Assembly (NCBI GenBank): GCA_013911715.1
Contig: JACEST010000011.1
Location: 1 to 23,885, forward strand
Length of the DNA: 23,885 nucleotides
Source of the DNA: Sphingopyxis sp.
GTDB taxonomy: Bacteria > Pseudomonadota > Alphaproteobacteria > Sphingomonadales > Sphingomonadaceae
Direction of reading: 5' to 3'
Position 1 is the stretch's first letter. The number at the start of each line of letters is the position of its first letter. Position numbers and translations under genes: made by a program. Under the pieces are notes generated by a model. The model ran no database searches. It saw nothing but the letters and a program-made list of their open reading frames with translations, and had not been told where the DNA came from. This document shows positions 15,234 through 23,083 of the stretch, piece after piece.

Positions 15234-15575
15234 ATGCACAAGACACTTTTGAGCATATTGGTCGGAATGGCACTGGTTACGCCAACCGACATTCTCTTAG
15301 CGGAACCAAAATCGCCCAAACTTGCCAAGTGTAACGGCAAGCAGCGCCGCCCGGCTAATCCCTATGGCTCGATCCTGCCGACAGTCGATCCTGCGACGGG
15401 GACATCAACACCATCCAACCAGCAACAGAGCCAGGGACGCGAACGCGGTGGCGTCGATGTATTTCCGGAGAAAGCGCCGACATCCTCCAGTCCCGTGAAA
15501 CCAGAGGCCAAGCCTGCCACCCAAGTCCCGCCCATCAGCAGCGCAACCCCGCCAACCCCCAATCGGAGCTGCTGA
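15234..15575 (+). CDS. Exported proline-rich protein in the VirB7 position
   Basis: The 113-residue product starts at ATG 15234 (a GTG one codon earlier is possible). It has a Sec signal peptide ending near ILLAE, with no lipobox. The mature part has LAKCNGKQRRPANPYGSILP and then a long Pro/Ser/Thr/Gln-rich, apparently disordered tail ending in Cys113. The LAxCxG...P-N spacing resembles LASCKG...P-N in Agrobacterium VirB7, whose Cys makes a disulfide with VirB9. Placed between virB6 and virB8, just where virB7 belongs, it may be a non-lipidated VirB7 analogue. That is inference; I know no named domain for it. Confidence 0.7.
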   Translation: MHKTLLSILVGMALVTPTDILLAEPKSPKLAKCNGKQRRPANPYGSILPTVDPATGTSTPSNQQQSQGRERGGVDVFPEKAPTSSSPVKPEAKPATQVPPISSATPPTPNRSC

Positions 15576-15580
15576 GCGTC

Positions 15581-16267
15581 ATGGCGGGTGGCGTAACCGA
15601 CGGGCAAGACCTCAAAGCCTATTTTGCCGAGGCCGCAAGCTGGGATCATGACCGGCTGATCGCCGCCAATCGCTCGAAAAGGCTCGCGTGGACAATTGCA
15701 GCCATAGCCAGCGGTCTCGCGATCACTGGGGTAGCGGCGGTGGCGATGCTAACGCCGCTCAAGACCGTCGCGCCCTATGTCATCACCGTCGATAAGGCGA
15801 CTGGCGCGAGTGAAATTACCTCACCGATGTCGGGCGACCGGCAGATCACCTATAACGAGGCCGTCGCCAAATATTTTCTCGCCGATTATGTCCGTAACCG
15901 CGAGGGTTGGATTCCACAGGCACGCCAGGAGTTTTTCGACGGCGTGCTGGCGATGTCATCGCGCGACGAACAGGCGCGCTGGACGGCGTTCTACAGCAAG
16001 GTCAATCCCAAATCACCGCAATCGGTCTTCACCGATCTCGACACGGTGTTCGTTGCGATCAAGTCGGTGACCTTCGTTTCAAAGAGCGTCGCGCAGGTGC
16101 GCTTCACCAAGACGCTCCAGCGGGGAACGTCCGCGACCGACACCCCGGCCATTGCCACCATAACCTATGACACCACCGACACCCCGACGACCGAACAGCA
16201 GCGGTTCAAAAACCCGCTTGGGTTGGAAGTGCAAAGCTACCGCGCCGATCTGGAGGTGACGCAATGA
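15581..16267 (+). CDS. virB8: VirB8-like assembly factor
   Basis: This 228-residue bitopic protein has a short cytoplasmic head (LKAYFAEAASWDHDRLIAAN), one membrane helix at about residues 35-57, and a periplasmic NTF2-like domain with the conserved opening TPLKTVAPYVITVDKATGAS. Later come YFLADYVRNREGW and VRFTKTLQRGTSA, all VirB8 hallmarks. It nucleates the inner-membrane complex and contacts VirB9 and VirB10. The stop overlaps the virB9 start by four bases (ATGA, 16264-16267). Confidence 0.94.
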   Translation: MAGGVTDGQDLKAYFAEAASWDHDRLIAANRSKRLAWTIAAIASGLAITGVAAVAMLTPLKTVAPYVITVDKATGASEITSPMSGDRQITYNEAVAKYFLADYVRNREGWIPQARQEFFDGVLAMSSRDEQARWTAFYSKVNPKSPQSVFTDLDTVFVAIKSVTFVSKSVAQVRFTKTLQRGTSATDTPAIATITYDTTDTPTTEQQRFKNPLGLEVQSYRADLEVTQ

Positions 16268-17133
16268 ATGCACGACATCATATCGTAGCGATCGCGATGT
16301 TGTTCGCGGCGAGCCCAGCTCTCGCCAGCGAAACACCGCGTCCGACCGCGCAAGACAGCCGTATCCGTGAAGTAGTTTACAGCGATGCCCAGGTTTACCG
16401 CGTTGTCGGCGTTTTCCGTTCGGCCACGCAAATCGTGTTTTCGCCCGGCGAACGCGTTGAGCATGTCGCGCTTGGCGACACCGTATCGTGGGAAGTCGCA
16501 CCGGCTGAAAATTCGCTCTTCATCAAACCGCGGGAACTGGCGGGTGCGACCAATCTGATTGTCATCACCCGCTCGAATACAGGAAGCCGGACTTATACAT
16601 TCGAGCTGTCGGCGAGGCGGGGAGGCATCGGCCCGCGCGCGGTCGACACCTTCTTCAAAGTGGTGTTCCGCTATCCGCTCGAAGAAGCTGCCGCTGCACA
16701 GGCGGCGGCAACGCAGGCGGCTTATACTCAGGCGATCGCGCTGCAATCGGGGGCGATCCGCTCCGCGCTCGATCTGGCCGTTCTCGAAGGCAAGCGGAAC
16801 CTCCAATATAGCGTGCAGGGATCATCGGCGATCCAACCTTCCGAAATCACTGACAACGGCCAGTTTACCACGCTGCGCTTCCCGAACCAGCGCGAACTGC
16901 CTGCCTTCTTTGCGGTCAATCCCGATGGCAGCGAGAGCATTGTCCCGTTCGACGTCCGCGACGAATTTGTCGTGATTCACGGCGTGTTCGCCCAGCTCCG
17001 CTTGCGGCGCGGCAAGGAGGTGTTGTGCGTCTTCAACGAAGCGAAGGATTTCTATGGACGCGATCCCAAGACCGGCACGGCGTCCAGCATCGTGGAGCGC
17101 ACGTCAGGCACAGATAACGGGGAGACAAAGTGA
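16264..17133 (+). CDS. virB9: VirB9-like outer-membrane core protein
   Basis: The 289-residue precursor has a signal peptide (cleavage near ALASE). The N-terminal domain, DSRIREVVYSDAQVYRVVGV and IVFSPGERVEHVALGDTVSW, is typical of VirB9/TrbG, followed by an Ala/Gln-rich linker (about 139-160) and a C-terminal domain with FVVIHGVFAQLRLRRGKEVL and CVFNEAKDFYG. This C-terminal domain binds VirB7 and lines the outer-membrane ring. Cys255 is the only cysteine in the protein, close to Cys262 of Agrobacterium VirB9, which pairs with VirB7. The start overlaps virB8 and the stop overlaps virB10. Confidence 0.95.
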   Translation: MNARHHIVAIAMLFAASPALASETPRPTAQDSRIREVVYSDAQVYRVVGVFRSATQIVFSPGERVEHVALGDTVSWEVAPAENSLFIKPRELAGATNLIVITRSNTGSRTYTFELSARRGGIGPRAVDTFFKVVFRYPLEEAAAAQAAATQAAYTQAIALQSGAIRSALDLAVLEGKRNLQYSVQGSSAIQPSEITDNGQFTTLRFPNQRELPAFFAVNPDGSESIVPFDVRDEFVVIHGVFAQLRLRRGKEVLCVFNEAKDFYGRDPKTGTASSIVERTSGTDNGETK

Positions 17134-18323
17134 TGGCGGATACCACAGCAGCCAACCCAGCCCAAGGAAGGGCGGCGGTCGATCAGACGCCCGATCCCGA
17201 CGAAATCGACCGCGCTCCCGCGACCGAACGCGGGAGCAAAATGCCCTCAATGCCCGGCACAACGATGGACCCGAAAAAGATGATCGGCTTTGCCGCCGCC
17301 GCAGGGGCCATCATGTTCACGGTGCTGGCGCTTGGAACGGGCCTGACCGGCAATGCAGAGCTGCCGCCCGTAAAACCCAAGCCCGCACTCGAACCAGCGC
17401 AATATGATCCAAATACCGTCATCGCCCCGACGCTGGCCGGGGCAGCGACCGATCCCAATGCGCCGATACCTTTGGGCGGGCCAATCGTCCCTGCCATTGG
17501 TGCGCAAGCCACGGCGTCACCAATGCTGCCATCCGGCGCACCCCAGTCCCGCCAACCGTCACAAGCAGAGGCACTGCGCGAAGCGGCACGCCGGTCATCG
17601 CTGATTGCTTATGGCGGCGAGCGCGGAAACGGAACGCCAAGCCCGATTTATGGCGATGTGCGAGGTCCATTCAATGCGGGAGGCGCTGCGGCGCGGGAAC
17701 CGACCAATCTCGACACTCTCCGGCGCGCTTCGGTGATTGGGCAGACGCAGGCCCGCCCGCTTCCTGACCGCAATTTTTTGATTACAGCGGGGAGCTTCAT
17801 CCCTTGCGTGCTGCAATCAGCGATGGATTCCAGCCAGCCCGGTTATGTGAGCTGCATCATCCCGCGCAATGTCTATTCGGACAATGGCCGCGTCGTGCTG
17901 ATGGAAAAAGGCACGAAAATCGTCGGCGAATATCAGGGTGGCCTCAATCGCGGCCAATACCGGCTGTTCGTGCTTTGGACACGCGCAGTCACGCCGCGCG
18001 GTATTGCGATTGATGTCGGATCGCCCGCAACCGATGCGCTGGGACGCGGCGGCATGGATGGGCGGGTGGACAATTTTTTCTGGCAGCGGTTCGGCACCGC
18101 GCTGCTGTTCAGCTTGGTCGAAGATGCGGCGACGGTCGGCTCGGAAGCGATAGGAAACACTGCACCCAATACCACCCGCGTTCCATCCGATGCTGCCTCA
18201 ACGATCCTGCAACAGAACTCACAGATCAAACCGGTGCTACGCAAAAATCAGGGCGAGGATGTCGGAATCACGGTGGCGCAGGACTTCGACTTCTCCACCG
18301 TTTACGGCCTCAGTCTCAAATAG
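17133..18323 (+). CDS. virB10: VirB10-like inner-to-outer membrane bridge
   Basis: I place the start at ATG 17133 (TGATG overlap with the virB9 stop, GGGGAG upstream); GTG 17130 would add one residue. The 396-residue protein has a disordered cytoplasmic N-terminus, one membrane helix at about residues 50-70 and a Pro-rich periplasmic linker (LPPVKPKPALEPAQYDP). The TrbI/VirB10 barrel domain contains SFIPCVLQSAMDSSQPGYVS, GRVVLMEKGTKIVGEYQGGL and VDNFFWQRFGTALLFSLVED. VirB10 spans both membranes, forms the outer pore and passes the energy state from the ATPases. Its stop TAG overlaps the GTG of virB11. Confidence 0.95.
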   Translation: MADTTAANPAQGRAAVDQTPDPDEIDRAPATERGSKMPSMPGTTMDPKKMIGFAAAAGAIMFTVLALGTGLTGNAELPPVKPKPALEPAQYDPNTVIAPTLAGAATDPNAPIPLGGPIVPAIGAQATASPMLPSGAPQSRQPSQAEALREAARRSSLIAYGGERGNGTPSPIYGDVRGPFNAGGAAAREPTNLDTLRRASVIGQTQARPLPDRNFLITAGSFIPCVLQSAMDSSQPGYVSCIIPRNVYSDNGRVVLMEKGTKIVGEYQGGLNRGQYRLFVLWTRAVTPRGIAIDVGSPATDALGRGGMDGRVDNFFWQRFGTALLFSLVEDAATVGSEAIGNTAPNTTRVPSDAASTILQQNSQIKPVLRKNQGEDVGITVAQDFDFSTVYGLSLK

Positions 18324-19333
18324 TGGCCGCGCCGGGAAAAAACACGGCGGTTCTCGATAGCGTGACGGCTCCTTTGCGCAAATATCTCGATGACGCGAGC
18401 GTCACCGAACTGGTCATCAACTTACCGCAAGAAGTTGGTATCGAACGGCACGGCTGCTGGACTTGGGAAAACGAACCATCGCTCGATTTCAAAAATTTGA
18501 TGGCGCTGGCTACTGCCGCCGCCGCGTTCACGAGCCAAGACGTTACCCGCGAAAACCCCATCGTCTCGACCATCTTTCCGACAGGCGAACGGGTGCAGAT
18601 CGTCGTGCCGCCTGTCGTTCCTGATGAAACAGTGTCGATAACCGTGCGAAAACCATCGAGCGTGACACTAACACTAGCCGATTTCGAGGCTGCGGGCTTG
18701 TTTAGGGACACGCGGATCGCCGAAAAAAAGGTCAGCCCGCAAGAGCTGGAATTGCTCGCGTTGCTGCGCTCCGGTCGCCATGTCGAATTCTTCAACCGCG
18801 CGGTCAAGGCACGGCTGAATATCCTGATTTCAGGGGCAACGGGGTCGGGCAAGACCACGCTGTCGAAGGGCTTGATCCAGCTTATACCGTCCCAAGAACG
18901 GCTGCTGACAATCGAGGACACGCGCGAACTGGTCGTCGGTCAAAAGAATGTCGTCCACATGCTCTATGCCAAGGACGGCCAAGGCACCGCCAATGTTACA
19001 GCCAAGCATTTGCTCGAAAGCGCGCTCAGGATGCGTCCCGACCGTATCTTGCTCCAAGAACTGCGCGACGGAACGGCGTTCTTCTATCTGCGCAATGTGA
19101 ATTCGGGCCATCCCGGTTCGATCACCACCATTCATGCCGATTCCGCCGAACTGGCGTTTGAGCAACTGACTTTGCTGGTCAAGGAAAGCGAAGGCGGCTC
19201 CGATCTGGCACGCGACGACATCCGCGCGCTGCTCAAAATGTTGGTCGATGTCGTGGTGCAAACCAAGAAAGAGGGCGGCGAATTTCGGGTGACGGAGATC
19301 TACTATGACCCAGAGGGCAGGCACGCCGTCTAA
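18323..19333 (+). CDS. virB11: VirB11-like traffic ATPase
   Basis: This 336-residue hexameric ATPase starts with GTG overlapping the virB10 stop (TAGTG). Walker A GATGSGKT is at residues 171-178, followed by the Asp box LLTIEDTREL, the VirB11-type LLESALRMRPDRILLQELRD with a Walker B-like segment, and the His box SGHPGSITTIHAD. The N-terminal half carries VIFP-like substrate-domain features (IFPTGERVQIVVPPVVPDET). It switches the machine between pilus building and DNA export at the inner membrane. It overlaps virD4 by 29 bases. Confidence 0.96.
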   Translation: MAAPGKNTAVLDSVTAPLRKYLDDASVTELVINLPQEVGIERHGCWTWENEPSLDFKNLMALATAAAAFTSQDVTRENPIVSTIFPTGERVQIVVPPVVPDETVSITVRKPSSVTLTLADFEAAGLFRDTRIAEKKVSPQELELLALLRSGRHVEFFNRAVKARLNILISGATGSGKTTLSKGLIQLIPSQERLLTIEDTRELVVGQKNVVHMLYAKDGQGTANVTAKHLLESALRMRPDRILLQELRDGTAFFYLRNVNSGHPGSITTIHADSAELAFEQLTLLVKESEGGSDLARDDIRALLKMLVDVVVQTKKEGGEFRVTEIYYDPEGRHAV

Positions 19334-21140
19334 CGGTGGCGCGACGCAGTTGTTGATCGGTATCCCGCTGGGGACATTGCTTGCTCTTGCCATTGCAAGC
19401 ATGATCGGATGGCTAATCCTTGGTCTGCCGATTGCTGCCTATGACCCGATCAAGATGCCAGCATTCGTCTGGTATTATCGCGGCGATCCCCAAGTGGTCC
19501 GCGCAATGGCGGGCGGATTGGCCGGCGGTGTCACGTTGCTTGCCGGCCTCATCTATGTCTTGTGGGCGCGCGGAGCGCCGCTCCACGGGGCCGCCCGCTT
19601 TGCCAACGAGCGCGAGATCAAGCGCCACGGCTTTCGCGCCGCCGTCGGAATCGTCCTTGGCCGCAAGCGCGGGCGGTTCCTGACCTTCGGCGGTAGCGAG
19701 CATGTCATTGTCGAAGCCCCCACGCGCTCGGGTAAAGGCACCGGCATCGTCATTCCGAACTTGTTGACCTGGCAAGGCTCGGTCGTCGTTCTCGATGTGA
19801 AGCGCGAGAATTATGACGCGAGCGCGGGATTCCGCGCGCATTACGGGCAGCAAGTTTTCCTGTTCAATCCGACCGACCGCGAGGGCCGGACTGCTCGCTA
19901 CAACCCGCTTGACTATATTGACCGCACCGACCCCGACGATGTGATCATCGAACTGCAAAAAATCGCCACGATGCTGTTCGTTGCACCCGAACACGGCGAA
20001 GCCTTTTGGGCGAATGGCGCGCGAACAGGATTTGCAGGTGTCGGTGCATGGCTCGCCGAAACCAGCGACGAGCCGCTAACAATGGGCGCGATCTACCGCC
20101 ATCTCACCGATGGCGATGCGCGCAGCTATTTCAAAAAGGAACTCGCCAATCCGCGACTAAACCTTTCGACCGGCTGCCGGACGGCGCTTTCCGACTTTGC
20201 GGGCGGCTCGGATAACAGCTTTGCTGACATCAAGAAGACGATCACCAACGTGCTGGGCCTTTGGCTCAATCCGTTAGTCGATGCGGCGACGGCAACGAGC
20301 GACTTCGATCTTCGCCAGCTTCGTTCCCGCCCGATGTCGATCTATCTCGGCGTGTCGCCCGATGAACTCGACCGGATTGCCCCGCTCTACAATCTGCTGT
20401 TCCAGCAACTCATCGACCTCAATGTGCGCGCGCTGCCAGATGAAAACTCGGCCGTGCCGGTTCTGGTCATTCTCGATGAATTTGCCCGGCTCGGTCGGGC
20501 ATCGGTGATCGCCAGCGCCTTTTCCTATGTTGCTGGCTACGGGATCAGACTTTTGCCGGTCATCCAGTCACGCTCACAGTTGCGCGGTGTTTATGGCGAG
20601 TATGTCGCCGATGAAATTGTTGCCAATTGCGGGGTCGAAGTTGCGTTCACGCCCAAGGAACTGCGCGTGGCCAACGACCTGTCGGAGCGTATCGGCTATG
20701 TCGGACAGGACAGTGTCACGAAATCGCTGACGATCAACGGGCTGCTCGCCAACCGCTCAAAATCCACATCAGAACAACGCCGCGCGCTGATGCTGCCGCA
20801 GGAGCTAATGCAGTTTCCACCCGACAAATTGATCCTGCTGCGCGGTGGAATCCCGCCGGTCGTAGGCCGCAAGATCGCCTATTTCAGCAATCGTTTCTTC
20901 AAGGCCCGCGCGTTTCCGCCACCTCCCGTACAGGCAATCCCAAAACCGTCCATTACTGCCGGTCCAGCGCCAGTATTCCGCGACATGACAGACGACGAGG
21001 CCGCCGGAAAATTCACTCGGCCTATGAATCAAGAGGATGTTTTCACCAAAGATTGCCCAAGTCAGATGGCCGATCTGGTGACCATAAACCACAACGGCGA
21101 AGTGACCGGAATACTCGACGAAGGAGACGAATATGCCTGA
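19305..21140 (+). CDS. virD4: VirD4/TraG-type coupling protein
   Basis: The 611-residue type IV coupling protein has two N-terminal membrane helices (about 15-45 and 68-88). Walker A reads APTRSGKGTG, with the core at residues 138-146, followed by VVVLDVKRENYDASAGFRA. Walker B is VLVILDEFARLG (Asp391-Glu392), followed by IRLLPVIQSRSQLRGVYG and DKLILLRGGIPPVVGRKIAY. It recruits the relaxase-DNA complex to the T4SS. The start lies inside virB11 (29-base overlap), and its stop overlaps the next gene by eight bases. Presence of a coupling protein marks this as a DNA-transfer (conjugation) system and not only an effector secretion system. Confidence 0.95.
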   Translation: MTQRAGTPSNGGATQLLIGIPLGTLLALAIASMIGWLILGLPIAAYDPIKMPAFVWYYRGDPQVVRAMAGGLAGGVTLLAGLIYVLWARGAPLHGAARFANEREIKRHGFRAAVGIVLGRKRGRFLTFGGSEHVIVEAPTRSGKGTGIVIPNLLTWQGSVVVLDVKRENYDASAGFRAHYGQQVFLFNPTDREGRTARYNPLDYIDRTDPDDVIIELQKIATMLFVAPEHGEAFWANGARTGFAGVGAWLAETSDEPLTMGAIYRHLTDGDARSYFKKELANPRLNLSTGCRTALSDFAGGSDNSFADIKKTITNVLGLWLNPLVDAATATSDFDLRQLRSRPMSIYLGVSPDELDRIAPLYNLLFQQLIDLNVRALPDENSAVPVLVILDEFARLGRASVIASAFSYVAGYGIRLLPVIQSRSQLRGVYGEYVADEIVANCGVEVAFTPKELRVANDLSERIGYVGQDSVTKSLTINGLLANRSKSTSEQRRALMLPQELMQFPPDKLILLRGGIPPVVGRKIAYFSNRFFKARAFPPPPVQAIPKPSITAGPAPVFRDMTDDEAAGKFTRPMNQEDVFTKDCPSQMADLVTINHNGEVTGILDEGDEYA

Positions 21141-21918
21141 AGAACAAGAAGGCGGTGGCCCTTCGGGAAGCCGCCGCGATGCAAAACCTAAGCCGGTCAC
21201 GCCAAAGCCGACACCAGCCAAGCCAAAGCGCAAAGCCGAAACACCAACGCTCACCGATGATCTCACCGGCAAATTCCTCGGCGTCGGCAACAAGCTCTAC
21301 CGGACCTCGGACGATACAAAGCCGATTGTCCGGCTCGAACCCGACCGGCTCAAGACCAGCAACATTGACGCGCTTCCCGATATATTGCGGATCGCCAAGG
21401 CCAATGGTTGGACGTCGGTGAGGGTCAATGGCGGCGATACATTCAAAAAAGCAGCCTTTCTTGCTGCCGCCGCACAAGGGCTGACGGTCGAGAATTACAC
21501 GCCGTCAAAAGTCGCTCAAGCCGAGGCTGACCGCTTGCAAGCGCGGGTTGCAGAACGCGAGAAACGCAGCGAAGCCAAAAACGCTACGAGCAAATCACGC
21601 CAACCGCCTGACGCAGCAGTAACGCTCAAAGCTCTATCGGAACGGTTCCTCAATCAGACCCATGAGGAAAACGCCCGCGATCCCGAACTGCGCCGGGCGC
21701 AGAGCCTTGTCGCCCAGACTATTTCGATCACCCGCGCAAAATATCCCGATGATCCGCTCAAGGCGTCAAAGGAAGTCGAGGGCAAACGCCAAGAGGTCGC
21801 GCTCCGTATTGCCAGTGGTGACAAGATTGCGGCCATCCAATTGCGTAACCAGCAAGCGCAGCGCGTCCGCGAAATCACCCAGGATCAGGCGTTGGGCCGT
21901 GAGGGGCGGAACCGTTAA
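21133..21918 (+). CDS. LPD7-domain protein, last gene of the T4SS operon
   Basis: The 261-residue protein begins with a Pro/Lys-rich, disordered segment (KPKPVTPKPTPAKPKRK). Then comes a domain at residues 49-125, FLGVGNKLYRTSDDTKPIVR through LPDILRIAKANGWTSVRVNG, DTFKKAAFLAAAAQGLTVEN and YTPS. This matches the LPD7 polyvalent-protein domain often fused to relaxases. The C-terminal part is charged and helical with a coiled-coil around 126-155. No relaxase catalytic motif (HUH triad) is present, so this is either a stand-alone accessory factor or the detached tail of a relaxase. It overlaps virD4 by eight bases and thus belongs to the transfer operon. Confidence 0.78.
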   Translation: MPEEQEGGGPSGSRRDAKPKPVTPKPTPAKPKRKAETPTLTDDLTGKFLGVGNKLYRTSDDTKPIVRLEPDRLKTSNIDALPDILRIAKANGWTSVRVNGGDTFKKAAFLAAAAQGLTVENYTPSKVAQAEADRLQARVAEREKRSEAKNATSKSRQPPDAAVTLKALSERFLNQTHEENARDPELRRAQSLVAQTISITRAKYPDDPLKASKEVEGKRQEVALRIASGDKIAAIQLRNQQAQRVREITQDQALGREGRNR

Positions 21919-21958
21919 GGCTGCTGTAGCGATCTGAACCCGGCTGCGGGTGCTGTGG

Positions 21959-22369
21959 TTAGTGACCGGTATCGCACATCGCATGGTTGCCCAACGCCTC
22001 GATCACGCGACAATCCGCCGCAACCCCGCCCCGGCAGCGTCCGACAATGCGTGCAAGTTCGTCGCGCAAGGCTTCGAGCTGCGCGATCTTCGCTTCCACC
22101 TGCACAAGATGGCTCGTTGCAATACGGTCGGCCTCCATGCAGTCGCGGTCGGGATGATCCGACAGGTCGAGCAGGGAGCGGACCTCCTGGATGGTGAAAC
22201 CCAGCTCGCGGGAATGCCGGACAAAGGCGAGCCGCGCGCGGTGTGGCTCGCCGTAGCTGCGATAGTTTGCGGCGGTTCGATCCGGCGCGGGCAACAGCCC
22301 GATCCGCTCATAATAGCGGACGGTTTCGATGTTGGTTCCGGTCGCTTTCGATAGCTCGCCGATTTTCAT
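21959..22369 (-). CDS. cadR: CadR/PbrR-like MerR-family metal regulator
   Basis: The 136-residue protein starts MKIGELSKATGTNIETVRYY, the MerR winged-helix DNA-binding head, followed by a dimer helix (about 75-110). Cys77 (DRDCM), Cys112 (GRCRG) and Cys119 (ADCRV) fall on the same numbers as the cadmium ligands of Pseudomonas CadR. The tail NHAMCDTGH adds further His and Cys, again as in CadR. It should therefore sense Cd/Pb/Zn-like divalent ions. It diverges from the CDF transporter gene, and the start codon lies only six bases from the operator at 22376-22396, so its mRNA leader must be very short. PbrR/ZntR relatives are the alternatives. Confidence 0.88.
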   Translation of the reverse strand: MKIGELSKATGTNIETVRYYERIGLLPAPDRTAANYRSYGEPHRARLAFVRHSRELGFTIQEVRSLLDLSDHPDRDCMEADRIATSHLVQVEAKIAQLEALRDELARIVGRCRGGVAADCRVIEALGNHAMCDTGH

Positions 22370-22372
22370 GTC

Positions 22373-22405
22373 TTGACCCTGTAGTTGCTACAGGGTGCAT
22401 ATAGG
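22373..22405 (+). promoter_or_regulatory. MerR-type operator/promoter of the CDF operon
   Basis: ACCCTGTAG-TTG-CTACAGGGT (22376-22396) is a perfect 9+3+9 palindrome, very like known CadR/PbrR operators. It overlaps TTGACC (22373-22378, the -35). Plausible -10 boxes are CATATA (22398-22403, 19-base spacer) or TATAGG (22400-22405, 21-base spacer). The over-long spacer that bound metal-loaded MerR proteins untwist is the hallmark of this control type. It serves the CDF operon and probably the divergent regulator. Confidence 0.85.
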
Positions 22406-22438
22406 AGAACGACTCGAAGAAACCAAGGAGTTCGGCAT

Positions 22439-23083
22439 ATGGCCGACCAATGCTGTGCAAGTGCCTGCGGTAGCGAAACTACCCTCAACGACGCCCGTTG
22501 GCGGCGCGTGTTGTGGATCGCGCTTGGCCTTAACGCAGCGATGTTCATCGTCGAAGGTGTCGCGGGCTATTTCGCAGGCTCACGCGCCCTGCAAGCCGAC
22601 GCGCTCGACTTTCTGGGTGATGCCGCGAACTATGCAATCAGTCTAAGCGTTGCAGGAATGGCACTGGCATGGCGGGCAAAGACCGCGATGGTCAAAGGCA
22701 TCACCATACTGTCATTCGGCCTCGGGGTGCTGGCGTGGGCGATCTGGGGCCTGTTTCACGGCAGCAACCCCGCACCCTACGCAATGAGCGCGGTTGGCAC
22801 GCTGGCACTGGTTGTCAATTTTGGTGTCGCGGTGATGCTCTACCGATACCGCACCGGGGATGCGAATATGCGCTCGGTATGGATTTGCACGCGCAACGAT
22901 GCGGTCAACAATTGTCTAGTTATCGGCGCGGGCGTCGCTGTGCTGTGGACAGGCAGCGGCTTGCCTGACTTAATCGCGGCGTTGGTAATGGCGATCCTTG
23001 GGATCAGCGGCGGTTGGCAAATCATCCGGCAAGCGCGGTTGGAACTGGCGAATGATAATAACGCTTTAGAGGCAGCGGAATGA
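22439..23083 (+). CDS. Short cation diffusion facilitator transporter (CDF) without cytoplasmic domain
   Basis: The ATG at 22439 follows AAGGAG and gives 214 residues. The N-terminus is Cys-rich (MADQCCASACGSE). Six membrane helices follow; helix 2 has the metal motif D57-x-x-x-D61 (ADALDFLGDAAN). Helix 5 has C150-x-x-x-D154 (WICTRNDAVNN) where classical CDF exporters have H or D. The protein stops soon after helix 6 (IIRQARLELANDNNALEAAE) and so lacks the usual C-terminal metal-sensing domain of about 90 residues. It should export divalent ions by proton exchange. The CadR-like operator points to Cd, Pb, Zn or Co. The stop overlaps the SRPBCC gene by four bases. Confidence 0.88.
   Translation: MADQCCASACGSETTLNDARWRRVLWIALGLNAAMFIVEGVAGYFAGSRALQADALDFLGDAANYAISLSVAGMALAWRAKTAMVKGITILSFGLGVLAWAIWGLFHGSNPAPYAMSAVGTLALVVNFGVAVMLYRYRTGDANMRSVWICTRNDAVNNCLVIGAGVAVLWTGSGLPDLIAALVMAILGISGGWQIIRQARLELANDNNALEAAE

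Noticed and set aside
15234..15575. Calling this product a lipoprotein
   Set aside because: The signal ends ILLAEPK with no Cys at the cleavage site; LAKC lies ten residues later and lacks the small residue a lipobox requires before Cys.
21133..21918. Calling this gene a relaxase (TraI/VirD2)
   Set aside because: No histidine triad or catalytic tyrosine motif is present; only the accessory LPD7-like region is visible.
21938..21951. ACCCG-GCTG-CGGGT hairpin as the T4SS operon terminator
   Set aside because: The stem is only five pairs and no T-run follows on either strand; weak evidence.
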